DNA of 56,549 nt. Origin: Photorhabdus caribbeanensis (GTDB lineage: Bacteria > Pseudomonadota > Gammaproteobacteria > Enterobacterales > Enterobacteriaceae). Shown one piece after another: positions 1 to 8,435 of the stretch; the stretch's first letter is position 1, and every line of letters starts with the position of its first letter. The DNA is taken from NCBI RefSeq assembly GCF_018448885.1, contig NZ_RCWB01000035.1:1-56549 (forward strand). The letters run 5' to 3'. A program made the translations under genes and the position numbers. Under the pieces are notes generated by a model. The model saw only the letters and a list, made by a program, of their open reading frames with translations. It did not search any database and had not been told where the DNA came from.

Positions 1-292
1 GGGTTTGTTTGTTGTAAACGATTTTCCCTCGGTGGTCAGGGACAATTTCCCAACGTTTACCATCTTCACTGCGACAAATAGCCATATCATCAGAATCGAG
101 AAAATCTGGCGCATCGGGATAAGCACCCGCTGACAAACTGACACCCAACATGACATATTCAATATCAGAGTGTGTGAATTCCCGTGTAACCTGATTAGTG
201 TGATAAACTTTTATCCAACCCGCCTGAATTGCTAAATCATCTTTACCCAATACGGCTGTTTCACGTTCTAAAGCATATTTTTGTTCAGTCAT
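1..292 (-). CDS. Tail fibre assembly (Tfa) chaperone, 3' part cut by window edge
   Basis: The N-terminal ~97 residues of a Tfa-type protein are visible, beginning MTEQKYALERETAVLGKDD. They match the second half of the fusion gene at 2049-3557 almost residue for residue, including SEDGKRWEIVP and KIVYNKQT. Its ATG overlaps the stop of the upstream fibre gene in a TAATG junction, so the two are translationally coupled. Tfa proteins act in the cytoplasm as chaperones for trimerisation of the cognate fibre tip. The C-terminal conserved part lies outside the window. Confidence 0.85.
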   Translation of the reverse strand, partial: MTEQKYALERETAVLGKDDLAIQAGWIKVYHTNQVTREFTHSDIEYVMLGVSLSAGAYPDAPDFLDSDDMAICRSEDGKRWEIVPDHRGKIVYNKQT

Positions 293-1620
293 TATGCTGC
301 TCTCACTATGTAATTAAAAGCGACGTTACGGGGGCGAGTTTCATTTGCTGTTGGGACGACACGAGATGCGTCGAATCCAAAGCCGTATGCGTTATCCGGA
401 TTAATATTCGCCGACTTGGGAGTACCGTCTGTAGCTATTCCAAGATTAAGTTCACCGTAAAACGCCCCTTGTGCTGCGAGATGAAAGTTCGATGCGATCG
501 CCCCAGGAAATGAACCCGTAATATTTCTGATTGCATCCCCTTGCCATGTTCCGCACACACGCCCCGGATCTATTCCCCGGCTATCATCCCATCCGCGAAT
601 AAACTCGCCTCTTAAATCGGGTATCCTACCGTCAGGATAGGCTAACGCTAACTTGGGATATCGGGACTTATCAAATGTCTGACCATTGCATGCTAAGTAA
701 CCGACGGGTGCATATCTATGCGGGTACGGAAGCGGAATACCAGCCGTCACAACATCACGACTATTATTGTCGTATGCAACATACCAGCCGTGCCACGTTT
801 TACCCGAATCCCACGATTGTCTGATGGCTATTTGCCCTATGTGCGATGTATATCGCTGTGAAATTGTTTCGCTTGACGTTTGTACTTCAAGAATTCCATA
901 CGAATACAGCACAGTATTCACAGAATCGCGGGGGAAATCTGAAACGGTGTTTGAATCAAACACTCCGACGCGATAGAATCCCGTTGATAAACAGTCTTGA
1001 AACTTTCCGTTGTTACTGATCTCAGCTAATCTCTGAGTACTCACCGCCCCCACATCCCCCGCACTCAAACTGACATCCCCAGTCAACGCCTTGCCATTAA
1101 TTTTCCGGCTACTCGGCACAGCTTTTCCCGCCAACTCCACCGTTTCCGATAAACCCAAATTTTTCACAAACACATTTTTATCTGGAATGTCGGCACCGTT
1201 TTGGTTTTTAGACAATCTGCTGTTAGCATTATTATTTACATCGGAAACAAGCTTCTGAGTTGCTGCAAGTGTATTACTATTACCAATCACCTCTGTAAGC
1301 TGAGTTATACCTTTCTGTGCTAATGAAGCATTTGGTACTTTGGTTGCAATTTTTTGCTCTAACGCCTCATTTAATTGGGCAGCGAGTTTAATTATATCCC
1401 CATCGTCCAAAACATCATTGCCGGAATAGGTTGCAATGAAATTAGACACAACAGATGCTATTGTTGACGACTGACGTAATACCTTATTGAGCAAATGAAC
1501 AGTAATATTATCTGGTGGAAATCCAGTTTTTAAACTCTGACTTTCTTCATATCTTTCTTGACTCACTACATTTGCATTATTATTAATAGAAAAAGCTTTG
1601 AAATCATTCTTGTGATTCAT
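292..1620 (-). CDS. Phage-type tail fibre with collar-like tip
   Basis: 442 residues. Residues 1-~95 are the array's shared N-terminus ([20 protein letters not shown] motifs). About 103-135 is a phage tail-fibre repeat (QKGITQLTEVIG), then comes the linker RKINGKALTGDVSLSAGD. The C-terminal third carries a phage collar-type segment (GYLACNGQTFDKSRYPKLA, PDLRGEFIRGWDD) and ends FDASRVVP...RNVAFNYIV. The family binds host surface receptors as trimers at a tail tip. The start is set by GGAAGGGAT just before ATG and by alignment with paralogues. The stop overlaps the chaperone start. Tip residues differ from every neighbour except the 2049-3557 fibre, which shares the collar part. Target unknown. 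Confidence 0.9.
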   Translation of the reverse strand: MNHKNDFKAFSINNNANVVSQERYEESQSLKTGFPPDNITVHLLNKVLRQSSTIASVVSNFIATYSGNDVLDDGDIIKLAAQLNEALEQKIATKVPNASLAQKGITQLTEVIGNSNTLAATQKLVSDVNNNANSRLSKNQNGADIPDKNVFVKNLGLSETVELAGKAVPSSRKINGKALTGDVSLSAGDVGAVSTQRLAEISNNGKFQDCLSTGFYRVGVFDSNTVSDFPRDSVNTVLYSYGILEVQTSSETISQRYTSHIGQIAIRQSWDSGKTWHGWYVAYDNNSRDVVTAGIPLPYPHRYAPVGYLACNGQTFDKSRYPKLALAYPDGRIPDLRGEFIRGWDDSRGIDPGRVCGTWQGDAIRNITGSFPGAIASNFHLAAQGAFYGELNLGIATDGTPKSANINPDNAYGFGFDASRVVPTANETRPRNVAFNYIVRAA

Positions 1621-1800
1621 ATCCCTTCCTTAATTTAGATAATACCATCTCATGATCAATATATTTTAACCATTGTAAAAATAATCCCCTTGCAACTCAT
1701 ACCAATCAAAGTCTAACTCATAAAAATAATAATGCGTTGTTATTATTTCTTATAAGGTTAACTATTTTTGTATAATTAACAGTAATAAATAGCTCAATAT
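1621..1800 (-). promoter_or_regulatory. Conserved fibre-gene leader, copy 1
   Basis: Reading the minus strand towards the gene, the leader contains in order a block like AATTATACAAAAATAGTTAA, an A/T stretch, a block centred on (C/T)TAGACTTTG followed by GTATGAG, and the ribosome binding site. The same blocks in the same order precede the other fibre genes although the tips differ. This copy has GTTAGAC where most others have CTAGAC. It probably holds the promoter, but I could not assign convincing -35/-10 hexamers. Confidence 0.6.
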
Positions 1801-1930
1801 TTTTGAATCGAAAATACATTCAGAAATATATATTTAACACCTGGAAACTATTTTTCTCTTATTCCTTCTATCTCAACAAAAATCAGTTCAAAATTGTTAT
1901 TGTCTTTAAGTATTGAGATACCACAGTGAA

Positions 1931-1962
1931 GATCGGAGGTTCAAATCCTCTCATATCGACCA
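1931..1962 (+). other. tRNA-Pro 3'-end fragment (attachment-site scar)
   Basis: The 32 bases contain a complete T arm (GGAGG, loop TTCAAAT, CCTCT), a 3' acceptor strand, a discriminator A and the encoded CCA. The sequence is nearly the 3' end of enterobacterial tRNA-Pro (GGTCGGAGGTTCAAATCC...CGACCA). The bases before it do not form the rest of a tRNA, so it is a fragment and not a gene. Integrases commonly recombine at such 3' ends, leaving a short copy at the far side of the element, so it probably marks an old att site. Confidence 0.75.
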
Positions 1963-1973
1963 AATTTCCCTAG

Positions 1974-2002
1974 AAAAACCAACCTATTATGGTTGGTTTT
2001 TT
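1974..2002. terminator. Rho-independent terminator next to the tRNA-Pro fragment
   Basis: AAAAACCAACC, loop TATTAT, then GGTTGGTTTTTT: an 8-11 bp stem with a T run on the plus strand and a matching A/T run on the minus strand. It probably came with the tRNA fragment (plus strand) and may also stop the minus-strand fusion gene that ends at 2049. Confidence 0.8.
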
Positions 2003-2048
2003 ATAGCTGGGGCTTGGTTGGTGTAAAACGCCTCTTGCCTGATTTCAT

Positions 2049-3557
2049 TCACTTAAGCATCTCCGGCCACTCAACATCAGGCGCTTGTAAAATATCTACA
2101 CGAGCGAGTAATACTCTATATTTTTTCCACTCCAGCAAAGCGGCTTTTTCTGCTGCGGTAGCAATTTCAAGGTCAACTGAGTCTTGCAGCAATGAAAGTG
2201 TTTCATTTGCCTGTCTTAACAATTCTGCTTTCTTCTGTTTTGCTTCCTCAATCTGATGGGATTTGAGAAGGTTTTTATCAACCACCCACTCGTTACCATC
2301 CCATCTATCATAATCGGTATTAGGTTTCTTGAATGTCAGAATTTCTGGCAGCTCACCTAATTCAGTAACTTCTTGCTGTGCACGAGTTTGTTTGTTGTAA
2401 ACGATTTTTCCTCGGTGGTTAGGAACAATTTCCCAACGCTTACCGTCTTCACTGCGACAAATAGCCATATCATCAGAATCGGGAAGCTCTGGCGCATCAG
2501 GGTAAGAACACGCTGATAAACCTACACCTTCTGCAACATACTCAAAATTAGTTCCAACAAATTCTCTCGAATAAGGATTAACATGATAAACCTTGATCCA
2601 ACCAGCCCGAGTTGCTAATCCGTCTTCGCCTAATATGGCAGTTTCTGAATCTAAGATATATTCCTGTGTCACTATTATTCCCGCCTTTACGACATAGTTA
2701 AATGCGATATTACGAGGTCTTGACACTCCTATATAATCCTTATGCCCTTCCGCAAGATGAGTATTTCCAATCCATTTAATTCTTGTCGAAACATTGCTAC
2801 TTTCGGGAACATCCCACTTCAATTTTTCACGATCATTGAGTGAGAAGGCAACAATATTATCACCAGGAGCATAAACTTCCTGTACCAAATAAGATCCTTC
2901 TTGCCAGGATAATAATGAACGAGATCGATCTACCCCTCTTCCATCATCCCAACCCCGGATAAATTCTCCCCTTAGATCGGGTAATCTACCGTCAGGATAA
3001 ACTTCCGCCAACTTCGGGTACTGTAATTTATTAAAAAATGCACCACTACAAACAAGATAACCGATAGGTGGATAAGGCAACGGCCAAGGAATAGGAGAAC
3101 CAACAGGAATTTCATTGGCTGTTTTAATCCGGTTATTTATCTCTTCGCGAGTATATTCACGTAATGAATTTATTACTTCCTGAACAAGTTTCTGTGTAAC
3201 CACTAATGTATCGCTATTGCCAATCACATTTGTAAGCTGGACAACACCTTTTTGTGTTAATGAGGCGCTAGGAATGTCTGTTGCAATTTTTTGTTCTAAT
3301 GCTTTATTTAATTGTGCAGTGAGTTTGGCTATGTTCCCATCATCCAGAACATCATTGCCAGATCGTGCCGCGATAAAATCAGCCACGGCAGACGATACCG
3401 TTGACGTTTGGCGTAATACTTTATTTAACAAGTGAGTGGGAACATTATCTGGTGAAAATCCAGTCTGCAAACTCTGATTTACTTCATATTTTTCTTGACT
3501 GACTACATTTGCATTATCACTAATAGAAAAAGCTTTAAAATCATTCTTCTGACTCAT
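2049..3557 (-). CDS. Tail fibre fused in frame to its Tfa chaperone
   Basis: 502 residues. The first ~290 are a fibre: shared N-terminus, fibre repeat (QKGVVQLTNVIG), then a collar-type tip (GYLVCSGAFFNKLQYPKLA, PDLRGEFIRGWDD) ending RNIAFNYVVKAG. The rest is a full Tfa chaperone ([44 protein letters not shown]). In the paralogous pair at 1-1620 these are two genes with a TAATG junction. Here the stop is lost to a small change at about 2675-2690. A GTG at the join (IIV-TQEY) could still allow separate initiation of the chaperone. Start ATG has AAGGAGAAAGTAC before it. A sequencing or recent mutational origin cannot be excluded. Confidence 0.88.
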   Translation of the reverse strand: MSQKNDFKAFSISDNANVVSQEKYEVNQSLQTGFSPDNVPTHLLNKVLRQTSTVSSAVADFIAARSGNDVLDDGNIAKLTAQLNKALEQKIATDIPSASLTQKGVVQLTNVIGNSDTLVVTQKLVQEVINSLREYTREEINNRIKTANEIPVGSPIPWPLPYPPIGYLVCSGAFFNKLQYPKLAEVYPDGRLPDLRGEFIRGWDDGRGVDRSRSLLSWQEGSYLVQEVYAPGDNIVAFSLNDREKLKWDVPESSNVSTRIKWIGNTHLAEGHKDYIGVSRPRNIAFNYVVKAGIIVTQEYILDSETAILGEDGLATRAGWIKVYHVNPYSREFVGTNFEYVAEGVGLSACSYPDAPELPDSDDMAICRSEDGKRWEIVPNHRGKIVYNKQTRAQQEVTELGELPEILTFKKPNTDYDRWDGNEWVVDKNLLKSHQIEEAKQKKAELLRQANETLSLLQDSVDLEIATAAEKAALLEWKKYRVLLARVDILQAPDVEWPEMLK

Positions 3558-3750
3558 GTACTTTCTCCTTAAATTAAATAACTTTCTTTTATAATCAATA
3601 TATTAAATTATTGCAAAAATAATTCCCTTACAACTCACACCAATTAAAGTCTAGTTTATAAAAATAATAATGTGGTGTTCTTATTGCTTATTAATGTTAA
3701 ATATTCTTGTATCATTATCATCAATAAGCAATAAGCAATAAGCACCCAAT
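3558..3750 (-). promoter_or_regulatory. Conserved fibre-gene leader, copy 2, with AATAAGC triplication
   Basis: It carries the leader blocks, including CTAGACTTTAATTGGTGTGAG. The distal end holds three tandem copies of AATAAGC (about 3722-3743), absent from the other leaders. The remaining ~180 bases to 3931 show nothing I can assign. Confidence 0.55.
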
Positions 3751-3931
3751 ATTTTGGAATTGTAATATTTCGATTCCAGCAAACTATCAAAAGCTAACAC
3801 CAACAATTTCAGGGAATTTCAGCGTTAAGCCATCCTTGGCTTAGAGCTACCATTGATTAGACAAACTGAGAAATTTCTCCCTATGGATAACTAAATAACC
3901 TGCTCTCTGAGCAAGCATTATTACTTCCAAA

Positions 3932-4591
3932 TTATTTAGCAGCTTCAATTCGTTGGGTTTCAAGCATTATTGGTGTATGGTGATGTCCAGTAACCGCGTA
4001 CATAATGGTTCCGGTTACTTTCACGCGGTGCCCAATAAGGCTGCGATATACTGTATAAAATTCATCCTGAACTACCAGTTGCATCAGACTACGATCGCCC
4101 CATTCTGGCGCACCTTTAGCGCATTTTATCGTCCTATCCGGTTGCAACACCCAATAAGTCTCAGGGCTATCCCCGTTTTCCACGCTTTCGTAATTTGGCG
4201 GGCCGGGATAGGTAATCCTTAATAATGTGCCATCAAGAGTAATTTTTTGCCTTTCTTTATAGCAGTTCTCTGTTGTTTTATCTGCGGCAATCTTTCTGTA
4301 CATTTCAGATGACCGTTGATACCAGTCTTGAAGGCATTCAACTGCCACGCATTTTTCGCGAAGTTCCCAATTCTGTTTTACCAGAGCCTTAAAGTCCGCA
4401 TTGTTGCCTGTAGCCAGTTTGGCCTGAAGGTAATTAATATATAGGTTGTCATCAGCTTGAGATAATGCCGGGGTCGAGCAGATCAATTTTTCAGCCTTAC
4501 TGGTGGCTTTTGCGCAATCAAAGCTCGCACCGAATGATAGGAATGGCACACTACACAGTATTAATGCCAAAAAACCTATTAGTGTTCTCAT
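3932..4591 (-). CDS. Secreted LprI-type protein with C-terminal DUF4431-like domain
   Basis: 219 residues. A signal peptide covers about 1-21 (hydrophobic core FLALILCSVPFLSF, cleavage near FGA-SF). Residues ~24-110 look like the lysozyme-inhibitor LprI N-terminal domain (DUF1311): FDCAKATSKAEKLICSTPAL, spaced cysteines, and a C-x4-C-LQDWYQ end. The C-terminal half (GPPNYES, GDSPETYWVL) resembles DUF4431; that assignment is from memory of the family. The expected site is the periplasm. AGGAG six bases before ATG supports the start. It is the only non-fibre gene inside the array, and no role in fibre function is evident. Confidence 0.75.
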   Translation of the reverse strand: MRTLIGFLALILCSVPFLSFGASFDCAKATSKAEKLICSTPALSQADDNLYINYLQAKLATGNNADFKALVKQNWELREKCVAVECLQDWYQRSSEMYRKIAADKTTENCYKERQKITLDGTLLRITYPGPPNYESVENGDSPETYWVLQPDRTIKCAKGAPEWGDRSLMQLVVQDEFYTVYRSLIGHRVKVTGTIMYAVTGHHHTPIMLETQRIEAAK

Positions 4592-4847
4592 ACACTACTC
4601 CTATTGGTGATTTTTCAGCATTATTTTAAATACATTAAAGATAAAATCACAACCTGAATTTTTTCTAACTTACAATTCCCTCCTCTGGAGGATAATTGTA
4701 TTTTCAACTCTTGATTTCCTCAAAGTCATTCGGAAAAAGTCTGCCCGATGCTACACGACTGTGAATAATCTGAGCACATCTATTTATTCCCTCATACGGA
4801 ATTAGATAAGTTCTTCAAGCATCGCTAATTTGATATTGAGATTAAAA
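4592..4847. other. Intergenic DNA upstream of the LprI-type gene
   Basis: AT-rich, with no open frame I would defend. It should contain the promoter of the minus-strand LprI-type gene, but no clear hexamer pair stands out. Confidence 0.4.
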
Positions 4848-4886
4848 AATCCGAGTCCTGTTAAATACAGAACTCAGACTTTTAAT
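4848..4886. terminator. Bidirectional hairpin after the chaperone/fibre unit
   Basis: AATCCGAGTCCTGT, loop TAAAT, ACAGAACTCAGACTT: a long imperfect stem with A runs on one side and T runs on the other. The same hairpin with small changes recurs at 11513-11553 behind another fibre gene, so it travels with the units. Confidence 0.6.
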
Positions 4887-4993
4887 AGCAGCTTGATTTA
4901 AAACATCCAGTGTATGCTGATCTCAGGTTAGATTTGTTAACCAATGTTAACAAAACCATTATAAGAATGGCCTGTTTATTCAGGCTACTTTCG

Positions 4994-5416
4994 TTATTTT
5001 GGCTGTTCCGGCCATTCAATATCGGTAGCTTGTGAAATATCAATCCTGTTCAGCATTACCCTATACTTCTTCCATGCCAACAGAGCTACTTCCTCTTCTT
5101 TAGTCGCAATCCCTAAATCAACAGCATCTTGTAATGGCGCTATTTGCTGGCTAGCCTCCAAAATAAATTGTTGTTTTTTACTTTCAACATACTGCTGCAA
5201 TTCTTCTTTTGTTGGTGGAGGAATATCAACCCACTCCGGTAAACCATTTTCGCCTGCTATACGATATTTTCCTTCTGGTGCATTATTCGCGGCGTATTCT
5301 TGATAAATATCAAGACCAACTTCAATAATATCATCGGGCAATGAACCAGAAGCAATATAATTTTGTTGCAACTCTATGGGGTAAAATGCGTTTGTTTTGG
5401 CACTATAATAATACAT
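4994..5416 (-). CDS. Tail fibre assembly chaperone (Tfa), copy B
   Basis: 140 residues, a normal length for this family. The N-terminus [16 protein letters not shown] and the C-terminal conserved part ([35 protein letters not shown]) are typical. It is almost identical in DNA and protein to the chaperone at 6928-7350, although the fibres they follow have different tips. This points to recent duplication or gene conversion. It starts 12 bases after the fibre stop with AAGGAGAA upstream, in a two-gene operon. Confidence 0.9.
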   Translation of the reverse strand: MYYYSAKTNAFYPIELQQNYIASGSLPDDIIEVGLDIYQEYAANNAPEGKYRIAGENGLPEWVDIPPPTKEELQQYVESKKQQFILEASQQIAPLQDAVDLGIATKEEEVALLAWKKYRVMLNRIDISQATDIEWPEQPK

Positions 5417-5428
5417 TTTTTCTTCTCC

Positions 5429-6337
5429 TTAATGACCAATAGAAAAAAAATAAACACTACTTACGTCATTATCATGGTAATTTGATGAAACAGAAACATG
5501 TATCTGAGACTTATTTAATGGTTTTCCATAAGCAGAAGTATCAATATTTTTATTTGGTGCTGATGAAATAGCTGTTACATGAAGAGATAATAACCCATTT
5601 GGAAATGAAATAGGCAAATTTACAATTTTTCCCTGATTATCATCAATAGGTACATTACCCCATTGATAAATCATTCCAGTATCACCACATCTCCACCATC
5701 CATTTACTGATAATATCGCTTTATTACGATCATCTTCCGTTAAAATTCTTTTTTTACCTTTAAACTTACCATCTTTGTCAAATGCATACGTATGTATTCC
5801 AAACCCCTCTTGACCGCCAGATGTACTACCGTATTCAAAGGAAATCCCTCTTGAGTGCTGAATCCCTGCACTAGGGTGAGCTACATGAATTGCCAAACCA
5901 CCTAAATCCGCCCAACCATTTGGACGCAAGAAGCCTGACAATGACAAATCCCGCAGAGATTGATCGTCAAATAAATTTGCTGTCTTAGATAAGATACAAC
6001 CAGATGTTTTTGTATTCGTATTTAACCGAATAAATCGATTATCAGATTCTACTTCTACTTTGATCTTTTGTTCTAATGCTTTATTTAATTGTGTAGTAAG
6101 TTTCGTTATATTACCATCATCCAAAACATCACTGTTAGATTCTGTCGCAATAAAATCGGCTACAACAGATGATATGGTTGATGTTTGCCGCAATACTTTA
6201 TTTAATACGTGATTAGGAATATATTGGTCATCTGGAAACCCAACCTGCAACCTCGGGTATGCTTCATAATCTAGCTGATTGGGCACATTAGCGTTATTAC
6301 TGGTAGAAAAAGCTTTAAAATCATTTTTGGTACTCAT
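5429..6337 (-). CDS. Tail fibre with gp53-like C-terminal tip
   Basis: 302 residues from the second of two in-frame ATGs. GGAG abuts the first ATG but stands six bases before the second, and paralogues start with MSxKNDFKAF. It has the shared N-terminus to ~residue 100, then a unique middle (~110-205) in place of the usual fibre repeat. The last ~90 residues are a gp53-like tip (VNGWWRCGDTGMIYQWG, LPISFPNG, ending YFFSIGH). Tips of this type end phage tail fibres and bind surface sugars or proteins. It is followed by its own Tfa gene. Confidence 0.9.
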   Translation of the reverse strand: MSTKNDFKAFSTSNNANVPNQLDYEAYPRLQVGFPDDQYIPNHVLNKVLRQTSTISSVVADFIATESNSDVLDDGNITKLTTQLNKALEQKIKVEVESDNRFIRLNTNTKTSGCILSKTANLFDDQSLRDLSLSGFLRPNGWADLGGLAIHVAHPSAGIQHSRGISFEYGSTSGGQEGFGIHTYAFDKDGKFKGKKRILTEDDRNKAILSVNGWWRCGDTGMIYQWGNVPIDDNQGKIVNLPISFPNGLLSLHVTAISSAPNKNIDTSAYGKPLNKSQIHVSVSSNYHDNDVSSVYFFSIGH

Positions 6338-6505
6338 ATACATCTCCTTAAATTAAATGTCATTATTTCATAATAAACATATTAAGCTATCAATAAAATG
6401 ATTCCTCATAATTCACATCAATAATAGTCTAGTTCATAAAAACAACAATGAAATATTTCTATAACTAAAAAAATTAACTGTTCTCGTATAATTGGCAACA
6501 ATAAA
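6338..6505 (-). promoter_or_regulatory. Conserved fibre-gene leader, copy 3
   Basis: A complete copy: TTGCCAATTATAC block, AGTTATAGAAATATTTCATTG, ATGAACTAGACTATTATTGATG, then TTTAAGGAGATG. It is closest to the leader at 7941-8110. Confidence 0.6.
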
Positions 6506-6678
6506 TCCCCCAAAACATTACAATTAAAATATCCCTCCCCCCAAAAAAATAATTATATTCAACTTCATAAATTACTCTTTTTCATTTTTTTAAATTTCAC
6601 CTTCAATTATTTTTTAAGTTACTAACATAACATTATAGTATTTTAATTATAACACCAACAAAACTGATTGAGTAAAAG

Positions 6679-6703
6679 ACCACCTCGCCAAGAGGTGGTT
6701 TTA
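6679..6703. terminator. Hairpin terminator between fibre units
   Basis: ACCACCTC, loop GCCAA, GAGGTGGT followed by TTTT on the plus strand and by CTTTTAC on the minus strand. An 8 bp perfect stem. It lies downstream of the minus-strand unit at 6928-7940. Confidence 0.65.
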
Positions 6704-6800
6704 GGATAACAACTAAAAATAAAAATCATTCATTTTTTACTGTAACCATATATCAATATTATGTTAAAAACAAAAACACAGAAATTTATTTAGGGCATAT

Positions 6801-6885
6801 TTAACAATTAAATCCCGTTATAGAAAACTGTCTTTCAACAATATTATATGCTGATTTTAAGTCAACCTTATGACCTAACATTAAA
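6801..6885 (-). pseudogene. Orphan fragment of a gp53-like fibre tip
   Basis: The minus strand reads MLGHKVDLKSAYNIVERQFS then ITGFNC and a stop. This aligns with LGDKSDLASSHNVVARQLSVTGF near the C-terminus of the fibre at 11634-13118. No start, ribosome binding site or upstream fibre domains accompany it. It sits just beyond the 3' end of the chaperone at 6928. It is read as a discarded tip left by cassette replacement. Confidence 0.7.
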
Positions 6886-6927
6886 TAACCCATTGTATGA
6901 ATGGCTTATTTATTCTATCCATTCTCG

Positions 6928-7350
6928 TTATTTCGGTTGTTCCGGCCATTCAATATCGGGAGCCAGTGAAATATCAATCCTGTTCAGCATTACCCTATAC
7001 TTCTTCCATACCAACAGAGCCGCCTCCTCTTCTTTAGTTGCAATCCCTAAATCAACAGCATCTTGTAATGGCGCTATTTGCTGGCTAGCCTCCACAATAA
7101 ATTGTTGTTTTTTACTTTCAACATACTGCTGCAATTCTTCTTTTGTTGGTGGAGGAATATCAACCCACTCCGGTAAACCATTTTCGCCTGCTATACGATA
7201 TTTTCCTTCTGGTGCATTATTCGCGGCGTATTCTTGATAAATATCAAGACCAACTTCAATAATATCATCGGGCAATGAACCAGAAGCAATATAATTCTGT
7301 TCCAATTCTATTGGATAGAATGAATTTGTCTTTGCACTATAAAAATACAT
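6928..7350 (-). CDS. Tail fibre assembly chaperone (Tfa), copy C
   Basis: 140 residues with the canonical C-terminal block ([41 protein letters not shown]). It differs from the 4994-5416 chaperone at only a handful of residues, mostly at the extreme ends ([18 protein letters not shown]). It starts two bases after the upstream fibre stop, so translation is probably coupled. Confidence 0.9.
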   Translation of the reverse strand: MYFYSAKTNSFYPIELEQNYIASGSLPDDIIEVGLDIYQEYAANNAPEGKYRIAGENGLPEWVDIPPPTKEELQQYVESKKQQFIVEASQQIAPLQDAVDLGIATKEEEAALLVWKKYRVMLNRIDISLAPDIEWPEQPK

Positions 7351-7352
7351 AA

Positions 7353-7940
7353 TTAATATCCTATCGCCACATATCTCACAAAATTACTTGCTAACTGGCT
7401 TGCACCATTTCTGCATGTCACAATAAATTGACTTGCAGAAATAGGTAAAGCAGCAACTCCAGCGCCAGCATTTTCAAACTCAGAATATGTTGCAACGATC
7501 TGGAAACAAGCATTAGGGAATGGAATCGGGAAGTATCTGTAATCATTTATAGCCCCACAGCCGTTTGCCTGGCCCCACTGGATAATTATTCCAGTATCAC
7601 CGCATTTCCACCAACCGTTGACAACTTTGTTAGCCGTATTCACATTAAGATTACAACATTTGGCAATTTTTTTGTCTAATACGCTTTTGAAGCGTGAGGT
7701 GATTTTAGTTACATTGCCATCATCCAAAACATCAGTGCCAGATTCTGTCGCAATAAAATCAGCTACAGCGGATGATATGGTTGATGCTTGACGTAATATC
7801 TTATTTAAGATGTGATTAGGAATATACTGATTGTCTGGAAAACCAACCAGCAAATTCGGATCTGTTTCATAGTTTTGTTGACTGGGTACATTAGCATTAC
7901 TACTGATAGCAAAAGCTTTAAAATCATTTTTGGCACTCAT
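7353..7940 (-). CDS. Short tail fibre with gp53-like tip
   Basis: 195 residues from the second ATG, chosen as in the paralogues; GGAG is six bases upstream. This is the shortest fibre of the array. The shared N-terminus (~1-105) is joined almost directly to a gp53-like tip ([27 protein letters not shown], ending FVRYVAIGY), with no fibre-repeat segment. The junction near [20 protein letters not shown] looks like a deletion fusion. It may still trimerise, since a minimal shaft is present and a Tfa follows. Confidence 0.88.
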   Translation of the reverse strand: MSAKNDFKAFAISSNANVPSQQNYETDPNLLVGFPDNQYIPNHILNKILRQASTISSAVADFIATESGTDVLDDGNVTKITSRFKSVLDKKIAKCCNLNVNTANKVVNGWWKCGDTGIIIQWGQANGCGAINDYRYFPIPFPNACFQIVATYSEFENAGAGVAALPISASQFIVTCRNGASQLASNFVRYVAIGY

Positions 7941-8110
7941 ATACATCTCCTTAAATTAAATAACATGATTTCATAATAAACATATTGAACTATCACTAAA
8001 AATGATTTCTCTCAATTCATATCGATAATAGTCTAGTTTAGAAAAACAATAATGAAATATTTTTATAACTAAAAGGAGTAACTATTTTTATATAATTGAC
8101 AACAATAAAT
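7941..8110 (-). promoter_or_regulatory. Conserved fibre-gene leader, copy 4
   Basis: TTGTCAATTATATAAAAATAG block, then TATAAAAATATTTCATTATTG, CTAGACTATTATCGATATGA and AAGGAGATGTATATG. TTGTCA is the best -35-like hexamer among the copies, but no good -10 lies 16-18 bases after it. Confidence 0.6.
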
Positions 8111-8435
8111 AATCCGATATATCGCAATCAAAAACATCCAAAAAATCATTATATTCAATATTGGAAATTATTATTTTTTCATATCTTTATTTTTTCCTTC
8201 AATTCTTTTTTTAAGTCACAAATATAACCTTTCAATATTTTAATTATAACGAAAACAGAATTTCCTGAATAAATAGACTATTTATTCAGGTCTGTTAACA
8301 GAGATTATTTCTTATCAATTTTCATATTATTCATATATAGCCAAAATCCATATTTAAATTCTGGCTATATTCTTATGATATTCACTAAAGGATTACTTCA
8401 TCAGACAATCTAATAAACAATTACCAAACTATACC
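8111..8435. other. AT-rich intergenic stretch with perfect inverted repeat
   Basis: No gene is visible. At 8264-8290 lies CCTGAATAAATA, loop GAC, TATTTATTCAGG, a perfect 12 bp inverted repeat downstream of the minus-strand fibre ending at 8436. It has no clear T run, so it could be a weak terminator. Its TTTATTCAGG arm also occurs in the hairpins that follow other Tfa genes. Confidence 0.5.

Noticed and set aside
1931-1962. Functional tRNA gene
   Set aside because: No D arm, anticodon arm or 5' acceptor strand precedes the T arm; only the 3' end is present.
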